A program made the translations under genes and the position numbers. Source: Bacillota bacterium (GTDB taxonomy: Bacteria; Bacillota; UBA4882; UBA8346). Taken from it: a stretch of DNA of 39,159 bases. The notes beneath the pieces are model-generated. The model had not been told where the DNA came from, made no database searches, and saw only the letters and a list, made by a program, of their open reading frames with translations. This document shows positions 1 to 7,450 of the stretch, piece after piece (positions within the stretch are counted from its first letter, which is position 1; each line of letters opens with the position of its first letter). Location of the stretch: assembly GCA_023435225.1 (NCBI GenBank), contig JAEYRX010000026.1, positions 1-39,159 of the forward strand, read 5' to 3'.

Positions 1-127
1 TCAACTTAGTTTGGGTTTTGAAGTCTAATTACGGAAGCGAGTATTCGAATGAAGAGCCCGGTGCGATAATACCGCACGCCGGGATCTGTGCGGGGGTAGC
101 GGAGCAATCCGCTCATCCTACCGTGAC
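1..127 (+). mobile_element. 3' end of a group II intron (domains V and VI)
   Basis: Bases 54-86 form a 33-nt hairpin that begins GAGC and ends GATC, with a central GCG(N)CGC stem and a tetraloop-like ATAA. This is the size and shape of group II intron domain V, including the AGC catalytic triad. It is followed directly by TGTGCGGGGG and a second hairpin (about 91-121) that fits domain VI, ending at about 127 in GTGAC, consistent with the usual terminal AY of these introns. The intron-encoded reverse transcriptase, if there is one, lies before the window; bases 1-53 show no recognisable protein end. The exact 3' splice junction is inferred. Confidence 0.72.
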
Positions 128-260
128 GGTGACATCGATGCAATTCTTCGCGGCCATCCATGCCGCTGGGTGGTTCTTTGTAGTAATTGTTGGAAAAAAC
201 AATTGAGAATCCAATTCTTCCCGGATATAATATAAGTATAGAAGGCTTGGAGGTTAAAGG

Positions 261-522
261 ATGCCAATTTATTTCTGAGTTTTACGGAATAAAAATAATG
301 ATGTTTTGGAATGAACATATGCCTCCACATTTTCATGCAGAATATGGAGATAGTAAAGTTTTGGTAGAAATAAAAACCGGAACGGTTATTCGAGGAGTAT
401 TTCCGTTTAAACAACTCAAACTAGTCTTGGCATAGTGTGAAATCCACCGTGAAGAACTTCTTCAAAACTGGGAAAATGCAGTCCAACATCAAGAATTGTA
501 CCGAATTAATCCTTTGGTTTAA
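261..522 (+). pseudogene. DUF4160 protein, broken by a frameshift and an amber codon
   Basis: An ATG at 261 with a good Shine-Dalgarno (GGAGG at 248-252) should begin a DUF4160 protein (start MPxISEFYG, then MMFWNEHMPPHFHAEYG). One extra T in the run after codon 2 puts TGA at 276, while the correct protein continues in the neighbouring frame. Further on, the expected Trp codon in LKLVLAWCEIHREELL is TAG (433-435). After it the frame stays open and family-like (CEIHREELLQNWENAV) to TAA at 520-522. The coding frame is otherwise intact, so both lesions look recent. A TTG at 247 lies in the downstream frame and could in principle start a truncated product. The gene directly precedes the DUF2442 gene, its usual partner family. 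Confidence 0.8.
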
Positions 523-534
523 GAGGTGAATGAT

Positions 535-828
535 ATGTTTCATAAAATAATCCAGGTTTATCCGACGGAAGATTTTAAAGTCTATTTATATTTTACAGAC
601 GGAAAAATAAAGCTTTTTAATGCAAAAGAATTGGTGGAAAAGGGAGTTTTTCAACAAATCCAAAACCTTGATAAGTTTAAAGAAGCTTGTACGGTATTGA
701 ATGATACTCTGGCTTGGGATTTAAGTGGAAAACGAGATCCTTCGAATTGTTTGGATTTGGATCCTGAAGAATTGTACGAAAAATGTCCTGATGTTGAAGA
801 ACCCAAGATAAATCAAGCAATTCATTGA
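535..828 (+). CDS. DUF2442 family protein
   Basis: A 97-residue protein. The start is taken at ATG 535, with AAGAGG at 521-526 as ribosome site; an in-frame GTG at 526 is inside that site and is less likely. The sequence HKIIQVYPTEDFKVYLYFTDGKIKLFNAKEL matches the DUF2442 pattern of a short beta-rich domain that reads 'V...P...Y.L.v.F.DG..k.fD...l'. The later part (DTLAWDLSGKRDPSNCLDLDPEELYE) matches the family end, which usually reads 'tv.W.nG.DldPe.LY'. Genes for DUF2442 and DUF4160 are often adjacent, and the pair has been suggested to be toxin-antitoxin-like. No activity can be assigned from the sequence. Here the partner is broken while this gene looks intact. Confidence 0.8.
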   Translation: MFHKIIQVYPTEDFKVYLYFTDGKIKLFNAKELVEKGVFQQIQNLDKFKEACTVLNDTLAWDLSGKRDPSNCLDLDPEELYEKCPDVEEPKINQAIH

Positions 829-830
829 GT

Positions 831-863
831 TTGAAAGTAGCTGCCATCCTTGGCAGCTTTCAA
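831..863 (+). terminator. Hairpin after the DUF2442 gene, terminator-like
   Basis: TTGAAAG at 831-837 plus CTGCC at 841-845 pair with GGCAGCTTTCAA at 852-863, giving a 12-bp stem with a 3-nt bulge and a 6-nt loop. It lies 3 nt after the stop codon. There is no clear T tract, so termination by this hairpin alone is uncertain. Confidence 0.45.
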
Positions 864-1163
864 ATTAGGGACAATCGACGATCACCTAACACCGCGTTAC
901 TGCTTACGGACGCGGTATTCGAAGATGATGATTCGAAGAAGCCAGTAGTATCACAAAATGTATTTAAGAAGTTGATCCACAATAAATCGTGCCACAAAAA
1001 AAACAAGAGATAAAGTTGGGTTATTCATCAAAGAGGGTATTTTCACATGATTTAGAAAATTATATATGATTACACTTCAAATGGACTACAATCACAGACA
1101 TCCTTTAATTAGGGATGATAAATATAAATCATAAAGAAAGTTTAGATTTAAGAGGTAATTATC
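864..1163. other. Intergenic region before the histidine kinase
   Basis: About 300 bases without a credible gene. It holds a 7-bp inverted repeat (ACCGCGT at 891-897 and ACGCGGT at 910-916). A weak hairpin CATCC/GGATG lies near 1098-1120. The 62-codon open frame that runs through it has no ribosome site and no family-like sequence. No convincing promoter was seen. Confidence 0.4.
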
Positions 1164-2960
1164 TTGAATTTAAAGAACAAATTATTAACCAACTCATTTT
1201 TACATAACCTGCAACAGATAAAATTTAGTAATTTTAAAATTAGAACTAAAATTACTCTTTTTTATTTGTTCCTCTTGATTTTTTCCATATCAATCAGTAA
1301 TTTCCTACATCAAAAGATCTATGCATCAATTACCTCCAACAAAGTTAGTGACGTCTCATTTCAGATGTTGCATTTAATTGATCAAAATTTTAATTCCATC
1401 ATCGATATTGTTAACGGTCAATCGAAAGTTATTCTTGCTAACAGTGATGTTCAAGAATTATTAATTGATCCTAATAAAGTTAATGAAGCTGACTTTGTGA
1501 GAAGACTTAATACATCACTTTATAGTTATATGCAAGTCACACCGGTATTTACCGGAATTTATTTATTTGATTTCAACGGTTTTCAGTATTCCCTTGACAA
1601 AACACAATTAAAAACTCTTAACATTAGATATATCAATCAAGCCGAATGGTTCCCACAAGCAATGAAGTTAAAAGGAGCTTATTTATTGCAGTATAATGCA
1701 GGAGGAATTTTTTGGCAGCAACCGGCTGAAAATAATTATATGTCCCTGATAAGAATTGTCAATGACTTGGAAACCCAAAAACCAATCGGTGCTCTAGTCA
1801 TAAATACTCCGGAAAAAATCCTTATCAACTCCTTTAGGGAAGTCAGCAATAAGTATAATACTGAAATTGCCGTTTTTGACGAATATAATCAGGGGATTGT
1901 AAGTTATAATAATCTACAAAAAATTGATCTGCCTATGATTCTACAAAAGTTCGAAGGGAAAGCAATGGGTTCGATGACCCAAAGACTGAATAATCAAAAT
2001 TACTTGATATCTTATTTACGGGTAGAGCGCTGTAATTGGAAGATTGTAAGTTTTATGTCATTTTTAGAACTATCAAAGGAATTAAAAATCTTCAATTTAA
2101 TTACTCTTATTTTATTATTAATTAATAGTTTATTGTTATTCGGCGGTTCAATTTTCATATCCCGAATGATTACAATACCTGTTAATAAATTATTACGTTC
2201 CATGAAAAAGGTGGAAATCGGAGAATTTGAAAAAGTAAGCCTTACCGGTACTGATGAAATTGGACAGCTTCAAATAGGTTACAACATGATGATTGAAGAA
2301 ATTCGAAAACTGATTAAACGAGTGATTGAAGAACAAAAAATCAAGCGTAAAGCGGAACTGGATGTTCTTCAAGCTCAAATAAAACCTCATTTTCTTTATA
2401 ATACTTTTGATGCAATCAGTTCTTTGGCTTTGGCCGGAAGAAATGAAGATGTTTATATAATAATGAAAGCATTAGGAAGTTACTATCGAGCTAGTCTAAG
2501 TAAGGGCAACGAAGTTATCAGTATCGCTGAAGAAGTTGAGTTAGTAAAAAACTACCTGACTATTCAGCAATTTAGATATGGTGACCTTTTTACTATCGAA
2601 TATAATTTGAACCCGGCAGCCGGGAAATACAAAATTTTAAAACTTATTTTGCAACCGCTGGTAGAAAACTCAATTTATCACGGAATTAAGCCAAAAGGAG
2701 AAAAAGGTCTAATTAAGATTGAAACTAGATTGGTCGAGAATAAAATCATACTATCAGTAGAAGATGACGGAGTAGGAATGAGTGAAGCAAAACTAAAACA
2801 GATCACCGCGGAATCCATACCAAAAGAAGCTATCGGTTTTGGTTTACGAGGAACTATTGAACGACTACGCATTTTTTATGGAACGGAATTTAATTATCAA
2901 ATAGAGACTCAAATGGGGCATGGCCTGAAAATTATCATTAACATTCCTTGTAAGGAGTGA
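1164..2960 (+). CDS. YesM/LytS-type sensor histidine kinase
   Basis: A 598-residue membrane sensor kinase. It starts at TTG 1164, preceded by AGAGGT. One membrane segment lies near residues 30-50, followed by an extracytoplasmic sensor domain to about 300. A second membrane segment follows (about 307-332), then a HAMP domain (to about 385) and a His_kinase family domain with QIKPHFLYNTFD, in which His409 is the phospho-acceptor. The ATP-binding region shows an N box (QPLVENSIYHGI), DDGVGM and GFGLRGTIERL. This architecture is typical of kinases in Bacillota that control carbohydrate use. The next gene, 6 bp downstream, is its AraC-type response regulator, so the two form a two-component system. 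The ligand is unknown; the linked sugar-binding protein at 4600 suggests a carbohydrate signal. Confidence 0.95.
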   Translation: MNLKNKLLTNSFLHNLQQIKFSNFKIRTKITLFYLFLLIFSISISNFLHQKIYASITSNKVSDVSFQMLHLIDQNFNSIIDIVNGQSKVILANSDVQELLIDPNKVNEADFVRRLNTSLYSYMQVTPVFTGIYLFDFNGFQYSLDKTQLKTLNIRYINQAEWFPQAMKLKGAYLLQYNAGGIFWQQPAENNYMSLIRIVNDLETQKPIGALVINTPEKILINSFREVSNKYNTEIAVFDEYNQGIVSYNNLQKIDLPMILQKFEGKAMGSMTQRLNNQNYLISYLRVERCNWKIVSFMSFLELSKELKIFNLITLILLLINSLLLFGGSIFISRMITIPVNKLLRSMKKVEIGEFEKVSLTGTDEIGQLQIGYNMMIEEIRKLIKRVIEEQKIKRKAELDVLQAQIKPHFLYNTFDAISSLALAGRNEDVYIIMKALGSYYRASLSKGNEVISIAEEVELVKNYLTIQQFRYGDLFTIEYNLNPAAGKYKILKLILQPLVENSIYHGIKPKGEKGLIKIETRLVENKIILSVEDDGVGMSEAKLKQITAESIPKEAIGFGLRGTIERLRIFYGTEFNYQIETQMGHGLKIIINIPCKE

Positions 2961-2966
2961 ATCTTA

Positions 2967-4568
2967 TTGTCTAATGGTATATTGAAACTAATAATTGTTG
3001 ATGATGAATATCTAGTCCGCGACCTATTTAAACGCTGTCTTAATTGGGAAGAACTTAATGTCGAAATCATAGGTGAAGCGGCCGGAGCTAGAGAAGCTTT
3101 GGAATTAATTGATCAGGATATACCGGATATTATATTTACCGATATTTATATGCCTTATATGGATGGCATTGAACTCAGCCGCATAATTAAAGAAAAATAT
3201 CCCTGGATCAAAATCGTCATTTTAACCGGACATGAAGAATTTGAATATGCAAAACGTAGTATCCAAATTGGAGTAACCGACTTTTTATTAAAACCAATTC
3301 ATGATGATGAAATAAAGAAAGTGGTTTTGGATTTAAAAGAAAAAATAATTACGGAATGGGCTGAACAAGATGAATACCAACATTTAAAGAAACAATTAAC
3401 AGAGAACTTACCTTATTTAAAAGAACGTTTTTTAAACGAACTACTCCTAAATAAATTCTACTCCTTTGAGATCCTGGAAAAATTAAAATATTTCCAAATT
3501 GAATTTGTATCTAACCGTTTCCAAGTGGCTGTCGTAGAAATATTCTTTGATAATTATGAAAAGTCTTCCGGAATTGAAGAACAATTATTAATGGGAATGC
3601 AAGAAATGGCTTTAGTTAACGAATACTTTGGAAATAGGTCTCATATTTATATCTTCTTTGATTATCAGCAACGAATAGTGTTGTTGAATAATGACTCCGA
3701 AATTGATCTATCGATTTTACTTGAATCAATTAAGCTGTTATTAGAAAAACAACTTTCTTGTACTGTTACCATCGGCATTGGAAGAGCTTATCCAAATTCA
3801 AAGAATATTCACTATTCATACCGGGAAGCAATTGAAGCCTTAAATTACAAGTTACTGATCGGTAAAGATCAAATCATTAGTTATGAAGAACTTGGCTTTG
3901 TCTTCTCTAACAACAGTCCTGGTAATTATGATAATAATGAAGAATTTGCTTTCTTTATCAAAACCGGTTGCAGTGAAAAAGCAGCCAATTGGTTGGAACA
4001 GTTTTTTTTGGAGGTAAGCAGCGATCTTAGCTTTAGTATTGACTCCTTACGAGCAAAATCTTTTATGATCTTAGCCACCATAATGAATACTATCGATGGA
4101 CTTGGTCTGAGAATAAGCGATATTTTTGAAAATAATGTTGACCCCTATGATCAAATTTTTAAGAATGATACTCTACCGGAGATGAAAAAATTTCTAACCG
4201 AACTTGCCCTAACCGTATCTACCGTTGTTAAAAGCTTGCAAGATAAAAAAGAAACTAAAATTATCAAGGATGTTCAGGGATATCTTATTGGTAATTTAAG
4301 TAATGAAGAACTGTCACTTACGAAAACAGCTAAAGATTTTTATCTTAACCCCAGTTATTTAAGTCGTATTTTTAAACAAACTACCGGAATGACTTTTGTT
4401 GAGTTTCTAACAAAGATTCGCATGGAAGCAGCTATAAAATTATTGCGGGAAACCGATGATAAAGCTTATCAAATCGCTGAAGCGGTTGGAATACCCGATC
4501 CTCATTATTTCGGGGTATGTTTTAAGAAATTTACCGGAATGTCAATAAACGAGTTTCGGAAAGCTTAA
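2967..4568 (+). CDS. YesN-type response regulator with AraC DNA-binding domain
   Basis: A 533-residue regulator starting at TTG 2967 behind AAGGAGTG. The N-terminal receiver domain (about 5-125) has the acidic pair in IIVDDEYLVRD, the phospho-acceptor Asp59 in IIFTDIYMPYMDG, and the conserved Lys in FLLKPIHDDE. A long middle region of about 300 residues follows. It contains a GGDEF-like-fold stretch common in this family (TVTIGIGRAYPNSKNIHYSYREAIEAL is typical). The last 100 residues form an AraC/XylS double helix-turn-helix (NPSYLSRIFKQTTGMTFVEFLTKIRMEAAIKLL and HYFGVCFKKFTGMSINEFR). It should activate transcription of sugar transport or catabolic genes on phosphorylation by the adjacent kinase. 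The nearest candidate target is the binding-protein gene 31 bp downstream. Confidence 0.95.
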   Translation: MSNGILKLIIVDDEYLVRDLFKRCLNWEELNVEIIGEAAGAREALELIDQDIPDIIFTDIYMPYMDGIELSRIIKEKYPWIKIVILTGHEEFEYAKRSIQIGVTDFLLKPIHDDEIKKVVLDLKEKIITEWAEQDEYQHLKKQLTENLPYLKERFLNELLLNKFYSFEILEKLKYFQIEFVSNRFQVAVVEIFFDNYEKSSGIEEQLLMGMQEMALVNEYFGNRSHIYIFFDYQQRIVLLNNDSEIDLSILLESIKLLLEKQLSCTVTIGIGRAYPNSKNIHYSYREAIEALNYKLLIGKDQIISYEELGFVFSNNSPGNYDNNEEFAFFIKTGCSEKAANWLEQFFLEVSSDLSFSIDSLRAKSFMILATIMNTIDGLGLRISDIFENNVDPYDQIFKNDTLPEMKKFLTELALTVSTVVKSLQDKKETKIIKDVQGYLIGNLSNEELSLTKTAKDFYLNPSYLSRIFKQTTGMTFVEFLTKIRMEAAIKLLRETDDKAYQIAEAVGIPDPHYFGVCFKKFTGMSINEFRKA

Positions 4569-4599
4569 AAATCGATAACACTAAAAAGGAGTGTGAAAA

Positions 4600-5844
4600 T
4601 TGAAGAATGCCTTTCCAAAAATTATTCTTTTATTGCTATTATTGATCTTCAGCAATTATTTTTCAATTTCTGCCGCCAGTCCTGTTTCTCTTAAACTATG
4701 GCATATCTGGAATAACGATCAGGTTTTTCAAACAGTACTTGAAAATTTAAAAAAGGTTAAACCAAATATACAATTGGACATTGACGGCACGAGATATGGG
4801 TATGAAACTAAAATTAGAACAGCAATTGCGGCCAATGAAGCTCCGGATATTTTCTTCGTTTGGGGAGGCGGCTTTTCAGCACCTTTTGTAAAAGTAGGTA
4901 AAGTTTTACCGTTGGATGAATATTTGACAGATGGCACTAAAAATAAGATTTTGCAGGGTAGTCTATCCAATTTTACTTATGATGGAATGGTTTATGCCAT
5001 ACCAACTCATCTTGCGATTGGAGTTTTATACTGTAATAAGAAGTTATTTGATAAGTATGATATAAAAATCCCTGAAACTTACCAAGAACTAATAAAAGCA
5101 GTTAAAGCCTTTAATGATAATAAAATATTGCCAATTAGCGTAGGGGAGAGAGATCTTTGGCCTGGAATGTTTTGGTATGATGTTTTAGCATTACGTACTG
5201 CCGGAGCTCAACTTTGTCAAAAGGCCTTAACCAACAAAGCCTCATTTGAACGGTTGGAATTTGCCGAAGCGGCTTCAAAATTGATTGAACTTGTCCAATT
5301 AAACGCCTTTGGGGATAGTGCTCTTGAACTTGGTATGGAAGAGAGTGTTGAATTATTTGCCAAAGGAAAAGCCGCTATGCTATTTAGTGGGACATGGGTA
5401 GCTTCTTATTTTGAAAAGAAAAATTCACCAGTGAAAGGCAAAATTATTGTTAAGAAATTTCCTTTAATTGAAGGAGGTAATAGTAGTTCAACGGAGTATC
5501 TAGGCGGACCTTCCGATAGTTTTATGGTAAGTTCCAATACTAAGTATAAAAAAGAAGCTGTACAAGTTGTAAAATACCTATGCGAAGAGATGTCAAAACA
5601 GTCTTATATCAACGGCTCCGGTTTACCTCTTTGGAAATCAAGTGAAAATATTCCGGTAAACAATCCGCTTATTATCGAGCAAACAAAAATGGTTAAAAAA
5701 GCTACTACTTTTATAATATGGTGGGATGTGTTTTTATCAGGTAATGATGCCGCTTTTCATAAAACTTTGGTTCAAAAACTTTTTGCCGGCACAATTACTC
5801 CCCAAAAATTTACAATCGAAATGCAAAAATTGAATAGGAAATAG
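4600..5844 (+). CDS. Extracellular sugar-binding protein (ABC family 1)
   Basis: A 414-residue solute-binding protein, starting at TTG 4600 after AAAAGGAGTG. The first ~26 residues are a Sec signal peptide (positive start, Leu-rich core, cleavage near ISA-AS) without a lipobox cysteine. The mature part is a family 1 carbohydrate-binding protein. It has the opening VSLKLWHIWNN, the APDIFFVWGG segment, the hinge-type motif FAKGKAAMLFSGTWVAS and a C-terminal WWDVFLSGN. No permease follows; the unit ends in a terminator. Being co-directional with and directly behind a two-component system, it may deliver substrate to the permeases at 8853-10663. Alternatively it may be an accessory that presents sugar to the kinase. 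Both roles are inference. Confidence 0.9.
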   Translation: MKNAFPKIILLLLLLIFSNYFSISAASPVSLKLWHIWNNDQVFQTVLENLKKVKPNIQLDIDGTRYGYETKIRTAIAANEAPDIFFVWGGGFSAPFVKVGKVLPLDEYLTDGTKNKILQGSLSNFTYDGMVYAIPTHLAIGVLYCNKKLFDKYDIKIPETYQELIKAVKAFNDNKILPISVGERDLWPGMFWYDVLALRTAGAQLCQKALTNKASFERLEFAEAASKLIELVQLNAFGDSALELGMEESVELFAKGKAAMLFSGTWVASYFEKKNSPVKGKIIVKKFPLIEGGNSSSTEYLGGPSDSFMVSSNTKYKKEAVQVVKYLCEEMSKQSYINGSGLPLWKSSENIPVNNPLIIEQTKMVKKATTFIIWWDVFLSGNDAAFHKTLVQKLFAGTITPQKFTIEMQKLNRK

Positions 5845-5865
5845 TATAATTTTATCACAGTAAAT

Positions 5866-5902
5866 AAAAAACCAGTTCACCTCTTGGTGAGCTGGTTTTT
5901 TA
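5866..5902 (+). terminator. Rho-independent terminator
   Basis: AACCAGTTCACC and GGTGAGCTGGTT form a 12-bp stem (one G.U pair) with loop TCTT. It is flanked by an A tract and a T6 tract. It closes the kinase-regulator-binding protein unit 21 bp after its last stop codon. Confidence 0.93.
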
Positions 5903-6000
5903 TTTCATTATAAAGTTATAATAGTAAAAATTTTAACCTTTTTAGTAAATTGATTGCCTTCAGTGAAAAAATCCTTTGTGATAGAGTGATATCAAGTTAA

Positions 6001-6012
6001 ACAAACGTTTGT
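6001..6012. promoter_or_regulatory. Palindromic operator of a LacI-family regulator
   Basis: ACAAACGTTTGT is a perfect 12-bp palindrome with the central CG typical of LacI/GalR operators. It lies 22 bp upstream of the start codon of the LacI-type gene, so autoregulation is likely. No second full copy was found by eye in front of the transporter gene at 7451. Confidence 0.72.
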
Positions 6013-6034
6013 AAAGGTATTTTTAGGAGAGGGT

Positions 6035-7030
6035 ATGGCTACTATCAAAGATATAGCTAAACAGGCTGGAGTTACTCCCGGTGTAGTCTCTCGGGCCTTA
6101 AACCAAAAAAATGGTGTTAAGGAAACAACCCGAAATCTGATTATTAAAATTGCTGAAGAAATTAATTATTATCCAAACGCTGCTGCCCGTAGCTTGGTTA
6201 CACGGAAAACAGAAACGATCGGAATTTTTATGGCGGATATTTCCCAGCCATATTATTCCCAAATCATTAAAGGAATGGAGTATGTAGCCAATCAAACCGG
6301 CTATACTCTATTGTTTTCCAACTCTTTTGAAAGTTTGGAACATGGAGAAATATTCCGGAAGATGGTTGAAGCGGAACGGGTTGACGGCCTAATTATTGTG
6401 GGTAGTAATATCAAAGATAAAAATTTTATACCATTTCTAATCAAACGGGAAGTTCCTTTTGTTTTAGTCGAACGGAATTTCTCCGACCCCCGAGTTAATT
6501 GCATTTGGATAGATAATATTCATGGAAGCTATTCTGCTACCAAGTACTTTATTTTAAAAGGACATCAACGGATCGCTCATATTTCCGGCAATATGGACTA
6601 TCAAGTCGCTTTAGACCGATTGGAAGGTTATAAAAAAGCCTTATATGAACACCGAATTCTTTTCGCTGAAGAATTGATCGCGAGTGGTAAGTTTCTTTGG
6701 CAAGACGGTTATAGGGCCATGAAGGAATTGTTAGGCTATAAGCCTAAATGTACGGCTGTCTTTGTCGCTAATGACACTATGGCTTACGGAGCATTACAAG
6801 CAATACATGAAGTCGGAATGAAAATCCCAAATGATATTGCTGTTATTGGTTATGATGATCTGGAGTTTTCGGCCTTAACCAATCCACCTTTAACAACAAT
6901 TCGACAACCCCGTTATGAGTTGGGTTTAAAAGCTTTGGAAACATTAATCAAGATTTTGCGGAGAGAAGAAGGAAATATTCCTATGAAAATATGTTTATTT
7001 CCGGAATTGATAGTACGTTCATCTTCTTAA
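6035..7030 (+). CDS. LacI/GalR-family transcriptional regulator
   Basis: A 331-residue repressor of normal family length. It starts at ATG 6035 behind AGGAGAGG. Residues 2-50 form the helix-turn-helix and hinge (ATIKDIAKQAGVTPGVVSRALN, then YYPNAAARSLVTRKTETIGI, the standard LacI signature). The rest is a periplasmic-binding-protein-like ligand domain (DGLIIVGSNI, AVFVANDTMAYGALQAIHEVGMKIPNDIAVIGYDDLE). It should sense a sugar or sugar phosphate and control the downstream binding protein and permeases. A palindromic site just upstream suggests it also controls itself. The specific effector cannot be read from the sequence. Confidence 0.95.
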   Translation: MATIKDIAKQAGVTPGVVSRALNQKNGVKETTRNLIIKIAEEINYYPNAAARSLVTRKTETIGIFMADISQPYYSQIIKGMEYVANQTGYTLLFSNSFESLEHGEIFRKMVEAERVDGLIIVGSNIKDKNFIPFLIKREVPFVLVERNFSDPRVNCIWIDNIHGSYSATKYFILKGHQRIAHISGNMDYQVALDRLEGYKKALYEHRILFAEELIASGKFLWQDGYRAMKELLGYKPKCTAVFVANDTMAYGALQAIHEVGMKIPNDIAVIGYDDLEFSALTNPPLTTIRQPRYELGLKALETLIKILRREEGNIPMKICLFPELIVRSSS

Positions 7031-7214
7031 TTATATTTATACCGGGTGGAAAATAGAGAAATTTTATACCGGTTTGATGGTAGTCTTCCTCATATATGAC
7101 GAATTATTATATCTTCAGGAAAAGAAGCAGTTAAAGATAGTTATTTGGAAAGAGTTTGCTAGCTAAAGAATAAAGCAAATAAACTTGCAGCTTTTATTGC
7201 GGCTCAAATAGGTA
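7031..7214. other. Non-coding stretch after the LacI gene
   Basis: Part of a 420-base gap before the next start codon. A 10-base direct repeat TTTATACCGG occurs at about 7037-7046 and 7063-7072. Only short open frames are present and none has a ribosome site. No terminator with a T tract was seen directly after the LacI stop. Confidence 0.35.
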
Positions 7215-7303
7215 AGAGAATTGCAATAATTTTAACAATTGGGATTTTTATAGTAAAACCCCTTACTAAAAAACTGAAATTATTTATATTATTGCAATTC
7301 TCT
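7215..7303. repeat. Long inverted repeat in the leader of the ABC operon
   Basis: AGAGAATTGCAATAAT at 7215-7230 is perfectly complementary to ATTATTGCAATTCTCT at 7288-7303 (16 bp). Between the arms is a second hairpin, TAGTAA (7251-7256) with TTACTA (7263-7268), flanked by T-rich and A-rich runs. The nested structure sits about 150 bases before the binding-protein gene. It could be a small terminal-inverted-repeat element or a structured leader that acts on transcription; the sequence alone does not decide. Confidence 0.6.
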
Positions 7304-7450
7304 AAAGCAATAAAGGAAATGATGAAAAGTCATTTTCTTTGCAAAACAAGAGCCTGAGAGTAGGTGGTTAGTGGAACATATTTAGTATTACCATTGCAAG
7401 AGCTTATTATCTATTTACAACAAACTAGTAAAAAAGAATGGAGGAGCAAT

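Noticed and set aside
433..435. TAG read as an amino acid (stop-codon recoding) in the DUF4160 gene
   Set aside because: TAG ends several other genes in the window, the gene also has a frameshift, and no recoding structure was seen.
825..1013. 62-codon open frame after the DUF2442 gene
   Set aside because: It begins inside the end of the DUF2442 gene, spans a hairpin, has no ribosome site and does not look like a known family.
7364..7450. Longer start for the binding protein at 7451
   Set aside because: The extra 29 codons put sequence before a clear signal peptide and lack a ribosome site; ATG 7451 has GGAGGAGC in front.
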